Of a stretch of DNA of 6,352 nt, positions 1 to 5,745 are shown piece by piece. The stretch's first letter is position 1. Every line of letters begins with the position of its first letter. The notes below the pieces were generated by a model that saw nothing but the letters and a program-made list of their open reading frames with translations, did no database searches and had not been told where the DNA came from. The position numbers and the translations under genes are program-made. Origin of the DNA: DASQVO01 sp035640715 (GTDB taxonomy: Bacteria > Actinomycetota > Actinomycetes > Streptosporangiales > Streptosporangiaceae); contig DASQVO010000375.1 in the NCBI GenBank assembly GCA_035640715.1, positions 1 through 6,352 on the forward strand, in the 5' to 3' direction.

Positions 1-495
1 GCCAGCTGGACCCGGCGCGGCACCCGGCCGCAGGTCCGCACGCCGGGCAAGAACCGGCAGGTGACAGTATTCGGGGCGCTCGATGTCACCGCCGGCACCT
101 GGGCATACCGGCTGGGCCGCCGCCGCGCCGCGGACTTCACCGCCTTTCTGGACCAGCTGCTGCGGGCGTTCCCCCGCGCCCCGGCGATCGTGGTGATCTG
201 CGACAACGACAGCATCCACCACGCCAGGGCGGTCACCGCCTGGCTGGAGGCCCATCCCCGGCTGGAACTGCTGTACGGCGCCCGGTACAGCCCGCATGAC
301 AACCCGGTCGAACGGGTCTGGGGCGCGCTGAAGAACTACGTGGCCAACACCGCCGTGACCTGGCCCGGCCGCCTGCGGCAGGTCCACGCGTTCTTCCGCG
401 CCCGCTCACCGGACCAGATGCTGGCCACCGCCGCGCCCTGGACCAGCCCCTGGCTGCCACCAGGTTACGAGGAGAACTTTTGGAATGCCGCTTAG
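1..495 (+). CDS. IS630-type DDE transposase, C-terminal part (5' end outside window)
   Basis: The frame is open from the first base (A-S-W-T-R-R-G-T-R-P) and ends at TAG 493-495, so the gene enters from the left. Position 61 (GTG) is an internal valine and not a start. The visible 164 residues match the catalytic core of IS630/Tc1-like transposases, which cut and join IS ends at TA targets: a beta-strand with VFGALD, then CDNDSIHHA carrying the second catalytic aspartate, then SPHDNPVERVWGALK carrying the third acidic residue in the family motif NPxExxW. The first catalytic aspartate is probably in the GALD stretch. The last four bases overlap the stop of the convergent phosphatase gene, so the right end of this IS should lie inside or next to that gene. 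Family call is from motifs seen; activity cannot be judged because the N-terminal DNA-binding part is missing from the window. Confidence 0.88.
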   Translation, partial: ASWTRRGTRPQVRTPGKNRQVTVFGALDVTAGTWAYRLGRRRAADFTAFLDQLLRAFPRAPAIVVICDNDSIHHARAVTAWLEAHPRLELLYGARYSPHDNPVERVWGALKNYVANTAVTWPGRLRQVHAFFRARSPDQMLATAAPWTSPWLPPGYEENFWNAA

Positions 496-2240
496 TGCCG
501 CGCAGTACCGCGGGGGTCAGCGGGTGTTTCAGTGGTGGTGCGGGCGAGCAGCAGGGCGATGTCGTCCCGGGCGCCGGTGCCGAGGCTGGCCAGCAGGCTG
601 TCGCACAGGTGCTCCGGTGATGGTGCGGGGCTGGCGGCCAGGGTGCGGGCGAGCCGGGACATCCCGGTGGTGATGTCCTGGCTGGGGTGTTCGATGAGCC
701 CGTCGGTGTAGAGGGCCAGCACGCTGCCCGGGGGGAGCTGGGTGCCGGTGGCGGGGTAATGGTTCTGGCCCATGCCGAGCATCACCCCGCCCGGCATGTC
801 GATGAAGTCCACCGTGCCGCCGGGGCGGCGGAGTGCGGGCGGCAGGTGCCCGGCGCTGGTGAAGCGGCAGCGCCGGGAGGCCGGGTCATACAGGGCGTAC
901 AGGCAGGTGGCGCCGGTCTCCTCACCATGGTCGGCGACCACGCCGCTGAGCTGGGCCATGATCTCCTCCGGCGGGCACCCGAGGCGGGCCAGGGCGGCGG
1001 TGGTGGTGCGGAGCTGGCCCATGATCGCTGCGGCGTGGATGCTGTGGCCGGTGACGTCGCCGACGACGAGGGCGACCTGGCCGTCTTTCAGCGGGATGAC
1101 GTCGAACCAGTCGCCGCCCACCTCGGCGGTCTGGCTGGCGGGCTGATAGCGGTGCGCGATCTGCAGCCCGGTCACCTGCGGGACGTGCTGGGGCAGCAGG
1201 CTGCGCTGCAAGGTGTTGGCCGTGTGGTGCTCGCGGGTGTACAGGCGGGCGTTGTCAATGTGCACCGCCGCGCGGGAGACCAGGTCGCTGGCCAGCCGCA
1301 CATCGGCCTCATCGTAGGGCTCGGGGTGTTCGGCCCGGCTGAACAAGACCACTCCCAAGGTGACGCCCCGGGCGACCAGCGGCACCATCATGGCCGTGTG
1401 CACACCCCGGGCGCGGAGAGCTTCCGCACAACCGGGGGTGTAGGGGGCCTGCCTCACCTCGGCCGGGTTCCGCGCCAGGATGGGTTTCCCCCGCCAGACC
1501 GCCGAGGCGGGCGAATTTGTGAGCGGAGCGGTGATCAGGTCGCCCACCTTGTAGCCAACCTCGGCCCCTGTGGTGTCGCGCACGGCCACCCGGCGGAACT
1601 GCAGGGTGCCTGGGTCGGTGCGGGGAAGGTTTTCCCCTTGCAGCACCTGGTCGAGCAGGTCGATGGCGGTGCGGTCGGCGAGTTCGGGCACGGTCAGGTC
1701 GGCGAGTTCTGCGGCCGTGCGGTGGACATCGAGTGTGGTCCCGATCTGGTGACCGGCTCGTTCGAGCAGGGCATGAGCCTGCAGGAGCGATGTTGCCTGG
1801 CCGGTGATGTCCCTGAAGCAGCACAGCGCCCCCAGCACCTGGCCGTTGTCCGTCACCGGGTACGACGACCATGAAAGGACCCGGCGCTTGCCTGCCAGGG
1901 CCTGCTCCAGGGGCATGTCGAGCACGGGAACGCCCCGGTTTATCACCTGCCCGGCGAGGATGCGCTCGATCAAGGCCGTGTCCACGCCGCCCTCGAACTC
2001 TGTAGGGCGGCGGCCGATGACCGCCTCATCCGGGAGGCCGAACAGCCGGCGGAACGCCGCGTTGGTGCGCCTGGCGAGCAGTTCAGGGTCGCGGAAGACC
2101 ATGGCGGTCGGTGCCTGGTCGAACAGCGCATCTAGTTCGCGGAGGGAAACAAGAGCGGAATCAGGGAGCGACGATATGATAACTCTGCGCATAAGATCGT
2201 GGCCGTTTATGTTGCCTCGCTCCGGTATGTCCATCAGCAC
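492..2240 (-). CDS. PAS-GAF-SpoIIE (PP2C-type) serine/threonine phosphatase
   Basis: This is a 582-residue cytosolic signalling protein with no transmembrane segment. Residues about 35-150 look like a PAS sensor (FDQAPTAMVFRDPELL start, CCFRDIT end). Residues about 155-335 look like a GAF domain (PLVARGVTLGVVLF core). Residues about 345-568 form a SpoIIE/PP2C phosphatase. Metal-binding motifs are present: GGDWFD (375-380), GDVTGHS (394-400, where relatives usually have GHG), SAGHLPP (462-468), YTDGLIE (511-517) and RDDIALLLAR (558-567). Known relatives dephosphorylate anti-anti-sigma factors (STAS proteins) and so switch partner-switch sigma control; no HATPase kinase domain is attached here. 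The start is GTG at 2240-2238, with GGGGGG 8 bases upstream; the in-frame ATG at 2234 is also possible, while the ATG at 2192 has no good ribosome site. The last 14 residues follow the domain end and could come from the adjacent IS630 element. No partner anti-sigma genes are in view. Confidence 0.93.
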   Translation of the reverse strand: MLMDIPERGNINGHDLMRRVIISSLPDSALVSLRELDALFDQAPTAMVFRDPELLARRTNAAFRRLFGLPDEAVIGRRPTEFEGGVDTALIERILAGQVINRGVPVLDMPLEQALAGKRRVLSWSSYPVTDNGQVLGALCCFRDITGQATSLLQAHALLERAGHQIGTTLDVHRTAAELADLTVPELADRTAIDLLDQVLQGENLPRTDPGTLQFRRVAVRDTTGAEVGYKVGDLITAPLTNSPASAVWRGKPILARNPAEVRQAPYTPGCAEALRARGVHTAMMVPLVARGVTLGVVLFSRAEHPEPYDEADVRLASDLVSRAAVHIDNARLYTREHHTANTLQRSLLPQHVPQVTGLQIAHRYQPASQTAEVGGDWFDVIPLKDGQVALVVGDVTGHSIHAAAIMGQLRTTTAALARLGCPPEEIMAQLSGVVADHGEETGATCLYALYDPASRRCRFTSAGHLPPALRRPGGTVDFIDMPGGVMLGMGQNHYPATGTQLPPGSVLALYTDGLIEHPSQDITTGMSRLARTLAASPAPSPEHLCDSLLASLGTGARDDIALLLARTTTETPADPRGTARH

Positions 2241-2248
2241 CGTCTTAG

Positions 2249-2254
2249 CCCCCC
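2249..2254 (-). promoter_or_regulatory. Ribosome binding site of the SpoIIE phosphatase
   Basis: Read on the minus strand, a run of six G lies 8 bases before the GTG at 2240 and 14 bases before the ATG at 2234. The spacing favours the GTG as start. No comparable purine run lies close to the ATG at 2192. Confidence 0.55.
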
Positions 2255-2266
2255 GGCATACAGCAA

Positions 2267-2295
2267 TTAGTACGGAAATCTGTGCTTATCAGCAA
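2267..2295 (-). promoter_or_regulatory. Weak candidate promoter for the phosphatase
   Basis: On the minus strand TTGCTG (2295-2290) is followed after 17 bases by TACTAA (2272-2267). It lies in a locally AT-richer stretch upstream of the phosphatase start. Each box matches the housekeeping consensus at only three of six positions, so this is a suggestion based mainly on spacing and base composition. Confidence 0.25.
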
Positions 2296-2299
2296 GTTT

Positions 2300-2519
2300 A
2301 CCGATTCGTGAAGTCTTCGTGACGTCGGGTGGCAGTCACGGCGTACCACCACGATCAGCCCTGTTGCGCAAGCAAATCCCGCACCAGACCCGGCCTGCAG
2401 ACCGAGTGTGCGGGTGCAGCAGTAAAGTGCAGCAACCGCATCGACCAGCATGGACCCCATCCGGCCGCTATAGGCCTGCGGCTAACGTCAATGACCCTCA
2501 TGGACCGCTTTGCCTCTCG
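2300..2519. other. Gene-free stretch left of the first att site
   Basis: Short open frames exist on both strands, but none shows a recognisable motif, a plausible ribosome site or consistent coding character. The last bases before 2520 (TCTCG) could pair at four of five positions with the tRNA anticodon-stem half at 2527-2531, but no D-arm or acceptor strand is visible further left. This should be sequence of the preceding integrated unit or chromosomal flank. Confidence 0.5.
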
Positions 2520-2576
2520 ATGGTAAGGAGAAGGTCTACGGTTCGATTCCGTAACGGGGCTCTCCACCAGCCAGCA
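2520..2576 (+). repeat. att-like direct repeat, copy A: 3' half of tRNA-Thr(GGT)
   Basis: This 57-bp stretch is identical to 6030-6086. It folds as a tRNA 3' half with canonical lengths: anticodon loop ATGGTAA (2520-2526, anticodon GGT, threonine), anticodon-stem strand GGAGA (2527-2531), variable region AGGTC, T-stem TACGG/CCGTA with loop TTCGATT (2537-2553), acceptor strand ACGGGGC (2554-2560) and discriminator T2561. CCA does not follow the discriminator directly, as in many actinobacterial tRNA genes. No matching 5' half (expected to start GCCCCGT) is upstream, so this is not a working tRNA gene. Identity starting at the anticodon loop is typical of the crossover region used by tyrosine integrases. 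I infer an att junction of an element integrated at a tRNA-Thr gene. Confidence 0.82.
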
Positions 2577-2578
2577 AA

Positions 2579-2617
2579 GACGCCCCCTCACCAGCGGAAA
2601 CGCGGCGAGGGGGCGTC
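2579..2617 (+). terminator. Hairpin terminator after att copy A
   Basis: An 11-bp perfect stem (2579-2589 with 2607-2617) is topped by an inner GCG/CGC helix closed by a GAAA tetraloop (2594-2603). A short T-containing tail (TCTTACGTTCT) follows rather than a true T-run. It would end transcription of a tRNA restored by integration and, read the other way, of the convergent integrase. The same fold with a different stem sequence follows copy B. Confidence 0.65.
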
Positions 2618-2620
2618 TTA

Positions 2621-2664
2621 CGTTCTCCGGCTGGCTACGGCTCATACCGGCTGACTACGGCTGG
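2621..2664. repeat. Paired 16-bp direct repeats beside att copy A (possible integrase arm sites)
   Basis: CCGGCTGGCTACGGCT (2627-2642) recurs with one change at 2647-2662, a 20-bp period (about two helical turns). The whole 44-bp block is found again at 6132-6175 with one mismatch, although the hairpin stems between block and att core have diverged. Position next to the att core fits arm-type integrase binding sites; that role is inference. Confidence 0.45.
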
Positions 2665-2688
2665 CCGCGCCCAATACGCGCCCAAGTT

Positions 2689-2820
2689 TCAGCCGTCCCC
2701 TCCGGGCTCACCGGGGTCGCGTAGAGCGTCTTCGACGCGCCGCTTGGCTATCTGGTCCTGGCCGTCGGTGCACTTGGTGTAGATCTTGAGCAGGACGGCG
2801 GGGCTGTGCCCGGCCCTGTG
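2689..2820 (-). pseudogene. int: Tyrosine recombinase/integrase, C-terminal stump of 43 residues
   Basis: The minus strand encodes HRAGHSPAVLLKIYTKC and continues TDGQDQIAKRRVEDAL to a TGA at 2691-2689. This is the end of phage/ICE-type tyrosine integrases: the GH of the R-H-R-H/W-Y active site in RAGHS, and the catalytic tyrosine in KIY (codon 2781-2779), followed by the DGQ and RR(I/V)E-AL tail common in actinobacterial element integrases. The core-binding domain and the catalytic arginine and first histidine are missing, because homology stops at 2820 where the inverted repeat of the inserted IS starts. An integrase reading toward, and ending about 110 bases from, a tRNA 3' end is the usual layout of integrative elements. 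It cannot be active. Confidence 0.8.
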
Positions 2821-2838
2821 GGGTGCCAGAAGTCTGCC
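2821..2838 (+). repeat. Left terminal inverted repeat of the IS
   Basis: This 18-base end matches the reverse complement of 3982-3999 at 14 positions, including GGGT and the block CCAGAA. It lies 56 bases before the transposase start. Confidence 0.6.
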
Positions 2839-2894
2839 TGGCCTGTGAACTGCATTGATGGGCCAGGGGCAGCCGTAGGGCATGATGATCATCC

Positions 2895-3961
2895 GTGTCT
2901 CTCCGCCTGCTCTATCTCATCTTCGCGCGGCTGTGCAGCTGGCTGGTCCTGCTCGGCCGATCGTCGGCCTCCAAGGACGCAGAGCTGCTCGTCCTGCGGC
3001 ACGAGGTCGCCGTGCTCCGCCGCACCAATCCCCGGCCCCGGCCCGGCTGGGCCGGCCGCGCAGTCCTCGCCGCGCTGATCCGGCTCCTGCCGGCACGGCT
3101 GCGAGCGCACCGGCTGGTCACCCCCGGCACCGTCCTGCGGTGGCACCGCCGCCTGGTCACCCGCAAGTGGACCTACCTGAACCGGACAGGACGACCTCCG
3201 GTCAGCGCCGAGATCGCCGCACTCATCGAACGGCTCGCCACCCAGAACAACGCCTGGGGATACAAGAGGATCCAAGGTGAGCTGCTCAAACTCGGCCACC
3301 GGGTCAGCGCATCCACCATCCGCCGGGTCCTCAAAGCCCTGAAGATCCCCCGGCACCCAAACGGCACACCGGCACCACGTGGCGCCAGTTCCTGCACGCG
3401 CAAGCCGCGACCATGCTCGCCACCGGCTTCTTTCACGTCGACTGCGCGGTGACCCTTCAGCGTCTGTACTGCCTGTTCGTGATCGAGGTCGGCTCACGCT
3501 ACGTGCACATCCTCGGCGTTACCGCGAGCCCGGACGGTCCCTGGACCGTGCAGCAGATCCGCAACCTCCTGATGGACCTGGGTGATCGCGCCGCAGACTT
3601 CCGGTTCCTGGTCCGCGACCGGGCCGGGCAGTTCACCGAGGCATTCGACGCAGTCCTGGCCGACGCCGGTATCGAGGCGGTGAAGATCCCGCCCCGCAGC
3701 CCGCGGGCGAACGCTTACGCGGAAAGGTTCGTGCTCACGGCCCGGACCGAGGTCACCGACCGGATGCTGATCTTCGGCCAGCGTCATCTGCGGACGATCC
3801 TGGCCCATTACGAGGCCCACTACAACGGACGACGCCCACATCGCGCCCTCCAGCTTCGCCCGCCCCGGCCCGGCTACCCTGCCGCTGATCTCTCCAGGAA
3901 GCGGATCCAGCGCCGGCCCGTCCTCGACGGCCTCATCAACGAATACGAGCGGGCCGCATAG
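2895..3961 (+). pseudogene. Transposase with rve (DDE integrase) core, broken by a -1 frameshift
   Basis: The first part (GTG at 2895, MSLRLLYLIFARLCSWLVLLGRS start) runs in one frame to about 3350 and contains a helical N-terminal part and an HTH-like segment (AWGYKRIQGELLKLGHRVSAST). The second part continues in the -1 frame and holds the catalytic core: FFHVDCA (first D), LVRDRAGQF (second D), ANAYAERFV (E) and the HYNGRRPHRALQ motif of IS3/IS481-like enzymes, ending at TAG 3959-3961. Joining the frames gives about 355 residues, the usual size. The break maps to the five C at 3347-3351; one more C would restore K-I-P-P-A-P-K-R-H. The site is not a standard -1 slippery heptamer, so I read this as loss of function or a sequencing error. 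The second part alone could start at ATG 3413 but would lack the DNA-binding half. Confidence 0.85.
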
Positions 3962-3981
3962 AAGCCCAGGTCAGGACCGGT

Positions 3982-3999
3982 GGCCAAGTTCTGGAACCC
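3982..3999 (-). repeat. Right terminal inverted repeat of the IS
   Basis: This is the reverse-complement partner of 2821-2838 (14 of 18 positions). It starts 21 bases after the transposase stop, and its outer end coincides with the break in the minus-strand hypothetical gene. Confidence 0.6.
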
Positions 4000-4000
4000 C

Positions 4001-4316
4001 CCAGGGTCCGCGTTGAACAGCATGAACGCCTGCTCCGCGAGGATGTCCGGGTCGTCCGCGTTGCTCTCGTACTCGAACACGCGCGCCATTGGCTGCCCGG
4101 TCTTGTAGCCGTCGAAGTTCGCGGAGGCGCCGACGTGGTAGGTCAGTGACGTCGGCACGCACCGCGCCTTGTCTTCGGTGGTGCCGGGGACGTCGGCCAG
4201 CCACGCCTGCTCGGGTCCACCCAGCCCTCGTACTGCAGCGGCTCGGGAGCCCGCGTGACCGGGACGCCGCAGTAGCGGCACTCGTGTGCGACGTTGTGGT
4301 AGATCGTGATCTTCAC
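4001..4316 (-). pseudogene. Truncated, frameshifted hypothetical protein with a zinc-ribbon-like insert
   Basis: Translation starts at GTG 4316-4314 (V-K-I-T-I-Y-H-N-V-A-H) behind a purine-rich stretch on the minus strand. It continues with CRYCG, then QYEGWVDP. Adding one C at the three C (4215-4213) restores EQAWLADVPGTTEDKARC and then FDGYKTGQPMARVFEYES to AFMLFNADPG, where the IS cuts it off at 4001. From memory, KITIYHNVA followed by a DGY-x-PG-x-P-x-x-x-VF-Y-E region and a LFN segment marks a small family found in actinobacterial plasmids and integrative elements. Here about 55 residues with CxxC and a later C sit between those parts, like a zinc ribbon. Function of the family is not known to me. 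It has two lesions and is dead as read. Confidence 0.6.
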
Positions 4317-4419
4317 TGGTCCATCTTCTTTCCTTTCTGCCGCCTCAAAGACATCGGGAGACGGCAGCGCGCACGCCGTATCGCCGCCGCAGGGAGGGCC
4401 CCCAGATAACCGGAAGAGA

Positions 4420-4449
4420 ACAGGCGGCCGGGGATGCCCGGCCGCCTGT
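4420..4449. terminator. Strong inverted repeat, possible transcription terminator
   Basis: A 13-bp perfect stem (4420-4432 with 4437-4449) encloses the four-base loop GATG. It has no T-run on the plus side; read on the minus strand it is followed by TCTCTTCC, a weakly T-rich tail. It separates the minus-strand hypothetical gene from the plus-strand toxin-antitoxin region and could insulate the two. Confidence 0.5.
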
Positions 4450-4543
4450 CTCGCGGGGAAAAGCAGCGAAGGGCTACGGGGAGACGCCGCCCGATTCGGG
4501 GCTGGGTGCCTCCCGGTCATCCGGCCTGGCCGTCGTCTGCCAG

Positions 4544-4651
4544 GTGACCGGCCTGGTGCTAGCCGGTGACGGCACGATCGTCCACCTCGGGCTGCTGCCC
4601 GGCCTGGTCGGCGACTACCAGGCCCTGGTCGCGCGGGCACTCACGACCTGA
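4544..4651 (+). CDS. Possible small or remnant ORF of unknown function
   Basis: From GTG 4544 to TGA 4649-4651 the frame reads VTGLVLAGDGTIVHLGLLP and then GLVGDYQALVARALTT. It is only 35 codons with this start, though the same frame is open further left without a start codon. The hydrophobic beta pattern and the GDYQALVARAL helix look protein-like, so it may be the 3' remnant of a plus-strand gene cut off upstream. I do not recognise it, and no ribosome site is convincing. It ends just ahead of the toxin-antitoxin promoter. Confidence 0.22.
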   Translation: MTGLVLAGDGTIVHLGLLPGLVGDYQALVARALTT

Positions 4652-4657
4652 CGCGCT

Positions 4658-4675
4658 CTCCGGAACCTTCAGGAG
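4658..4675. promoter_or_regulatory. Palindromic operator candidate for the toxin-antitoxin pair
   Basis: CTCCGGAACCTTCAGGAG is an imperfect palindrome: CTCC, GAA, TTC and GGAG arms are symmetrical, with only two mismatched base pairs. It overlaps the putative -35 box. Toxin-antitoxin complexes usually repress their own promoter by binding such palindromes; the role here is inferred from position. Confidence 0.45.
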
Positions 4676-4704
4676 CACCCTAGCGGCGCTTACACTTGAT
4701 TCCG
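4668..4704 (+). promoter_or_regulatory. Candidate promoter giving a leaderless toxin-antitoxin transcript
   Basis: TTCAGG (4668-4673) and TACACT (4691-4696) are separated by 17 bases. The -10 box fits the actinobacterial TANNNT pattern, and the GTG at 4704 lies 7 bases after it, which is where transcription would start. No Shine-Dalgarno sequence precedes the GTG. A leaderless mRNA starting with GTG is common in actinomycetes and fits this layout. Confidence 0.5.
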
Positions 4705-4922
4705 TGACGGCGATGCGTGAGGAATTGCACCACCTGGTGGACGACCTGCCAGAGGGCCAGGTGGCGGTTGCACTCGACCTGGTACGGCGGCTCGCGCCCA
4801 AGGACGCCGGTGAAAACTGGCCGCCTGCCTGGTTCGGTGCCATCACGAGCGCTTCCGATGACACCGCCGCACGCGCTAAGGACATCCTCCGGGCCGAGTA
4901 CGGGCAGCGCCGCCCGGCGTGA
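4704..4922 (+). CDS. VapB-type antitoxin of a toxin-antitoxin pair
   Basis: A 72-residue protein begins VTAMREELHHLVDDLPEGQVAVAL. The motif MREELHxLVDxLPExQ...ALxLVRRL is typical of small actinobacterial antitoxins encoded before PIN toxins. The N-terminal helices probably act in dimerisation and DNA contact, and the acidic, less ordered tail (DDTAARAKDILRAEYGQ) probably wraps the toxin. The GTG at 4704 is preferred for the leaderless promoter; ATG 4713 is the alternative. An open frame extends further left to 4566 but lacks family-like sequence. The stop overlaps the toxin start by four bases (GTGA), implying translational coupling. It is not a classical AbrB- or RHH-type VapB, so its DNA-binding fold is uncertain. 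Confidence 0.72.
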   Translation: MTAMREELHHLVDDLPEGQVAVALDLVRRLAPKDAGENWPPAWFGAITSASDDTAARAKDILRAEYGQRRPA

Positions 4923-5344
4923 TCGTCGTTGATACCGGGCCGCTGGTCGCCGCTGCCATCGCCAACGACCGCGACCATGCCCGGTGCGTGAACCTCTTCA
5001 CAGATGCCTGGCGGCGGCGTGTCCAGCTGGTCGTGCCTGCATTCATTGCTGGCGAGACGTGCTACATGCTCGAACGTGAAGGCGGTAGTGCCGTAGAGGC
5101 AGAGTTCGTGCGGTCGTTGCGGGCAGGCAGGCCATTCGTCTTGGAAGCGCTGCTTCCGGAGGATCTTGAGCGGATAGCCGGGCTGGTGGAGAAGTACGCG
5201 GACCTGCCACTCGGCGCAGCGGATGCTTCAGTGGTGGCAGTCGCTGAACGGCTGCACGTGACTGAGATCGCCACACTTAATACCCGGGACTTCCGGGTGG
5301 TCCGGCCTCGTCACGTACGGATGTTCACGTTGCTGCCGGACTGA
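4919..5344 (+). CDS. vapC: VapC-type toxin, PIN-domain ribonuclease
   Basis: A 141-residue protein with a complete PIN domain, the metal-dependent RNase fold of VapC toxins that cut tRNA or rRNA and halt translation. Acidic active-site residues sit at the expected places: D5 in IVVDTGPLVA, the E in FIAGETCYML (near residue 46), the D in LGAADASVVAVAERL (near residue 101), and TLNTRDF near residue 120 carrying the last one. Length matches the family. The start is GTG 4919-4921, overlapping the antitoxin stop by four bases, so both are translated from one transcript and kept in ratio. No frameshift or missing motif is seen, unlike the decayed genes around it; the pair is the only cargo between the two att copies that looks functional, and could stabilise the remnant. 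Confidence 0.92.
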   Translation: MIVVDTGPLVAAAIANDRDHARCVNLFTDAWRRRVQLVVPAFIAGETCYMLEREGGSAVEAEFVRSLRAGRPFVLEALLPEDLERIAGLVEKYADLPLGAADASVVAVAERLHVTEIATLNTRDFRVVRPRHVRMFTLLPD

Positions 5345-5404
5345 AGCGAATCCGGCCGCCGATGCCCAGCCGCCGTTGTCTGGTCTCACTTGACGTGCCC
5401 CGGC

Positions 5405-5509
5405 CGGCATGCCCCCGGCGACCATCGCAACCACCGTGGCCACCGGGATCCGCAGCCCCCGGATACCGCCCATCACCTCCGGATCGGTGGTGATCCGCTC
5501 ATACCTCAC
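5405..5509 (-). pseudogene. DUF433-type antitoxin remnant
   Basis: From GTG 5509-5507 the minus strand reads VRYERITTDPEVMGG, then IRGLRIPVATVVAMVAGGMP. This is the N-terminal half of DUF433 proteins, small antitoxin-like partners of PIN-like (DUF5615) toxins. Relatives usually have about three residues (such as KPC or QPC) between MGG and IRG; these are missing. After GGMP at 5405 the frame stays open toward 5228 but no longer resembles the family and runs antisense to the vapC end. A full protein would be about 75 residues, so roughly half survives and no partner toxin gene is nearby. Confidence 0.62.
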
Positions 5510-5690
5510 CCCTCGATGCTGGCCACAGCCGGACGGTTCAGGCACCTGGGGGGCGCTCGCGGGCATGTCCGATTCTGGGAGCGAAATGGGAGCGGCGACC
5601 GTCCGGCAGCCGCGTTCAGACGCAGTGATCAGAGCCGAGCCTAGCCCAGTGACCTGGGCAAACGCCTCTCGTCAGGGGCTTTGTGGGGCG

Positions 5691-5745
5691 GCGCGCTCTG
5701 TTCGGGACGAAGAGGCAGCCGGTTCAAATCCCGCCGGCCCGGCCA
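5691..5745 (+). pseudogene. Degenerate tRNA-Pro(CGG)-like sequence, mainly the 3' half
   Basis: Anticodon loop TTCGGGA (5701-5707, anticodon CGG), stem strand CGAAG, variable AGGCA, T-arm GCCGG/TTCAAAT/CCCGC (5718-5734), acceptor strand CGGCCCG, G5742 and an encoded CCA (5743-5745) all have canonical lengths. The T-stem has one C-C mismatch and the anticodon stem one C-A mismatch (CTCTG with CGAAG). GCGC before the stem resembles a D-stem strand, but the D-loop and a pairing 5' acceptor strand are not present. It is either a tRNA pseudogene or a second att-type remnant from a tRNA-Pro-targeting element. Confidence 0.58.

Larger units (their letters stand above)
2820..4000 (+). mobile_element. 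Insertion sequence with frameshifted rve-type transposase
   Basis: The left end reads GGGTGCCAGAAGTCTGCC (2821-2838); the reverse complement of the right end (3999-3982) reads GGGTTCCAGAACTTGGCC. They agree at 14 of 18 positions, plus one more G outside each, and frame one transposase gene. On the left, integrase homology ends at codon 2818-2820; on the right, the hypothetical gene loses its own sequence at about 4001. These independent breaks support the ends. No target-site duplication is visible (left flank ends CCCTGTG, right flank starts CCAGGGT). That fits a deletion next to the IS or decay. Confidence 0.7.

Noticed and set aside
687..1874. Long plus-strand open frame of 395 codons
   Set aside because: It lies antisense to the phosphatase gene. 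Its composition (Gly, Ala, His rich, no motif) is that of an antisense reading of a GC-rich gene.
2520..2576. tmRNA 3' end as explanation of the repeat (CTCCACCA ending)
   Set aside because: The anticodon loop, stem strand, variable region and T-arm have the exact lengths of tRNA-Thr(GGT), and no tmRNA tag-coding region lies upstream.
2355..2645. Minus-strand open frame across att copy A
   Set aside because: It contains the ESPVTESNRRPSPYH string made by antisense reading of the tRNA 3' half and has no other protein-like feature.
3345..3355. Programmed -1 frameshift in the transposase
   Set aside because: The zero-frame codons CCC CGG do not form an X-XXY-YYZ slippery heptamer with same-base Y. 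A lost C explains the break more simply.
2814..4007. Target-site duplication around the IS
   Set aside because: The bases before 2820 and after 4000 were compared and show no shared direct repeat longer than two or three bases.
4559..4978. Minus-strand open frame of 139 codons
   Set aside because: It is antisense to the antitoxin gene and its promoter, without motif or ribosome site.
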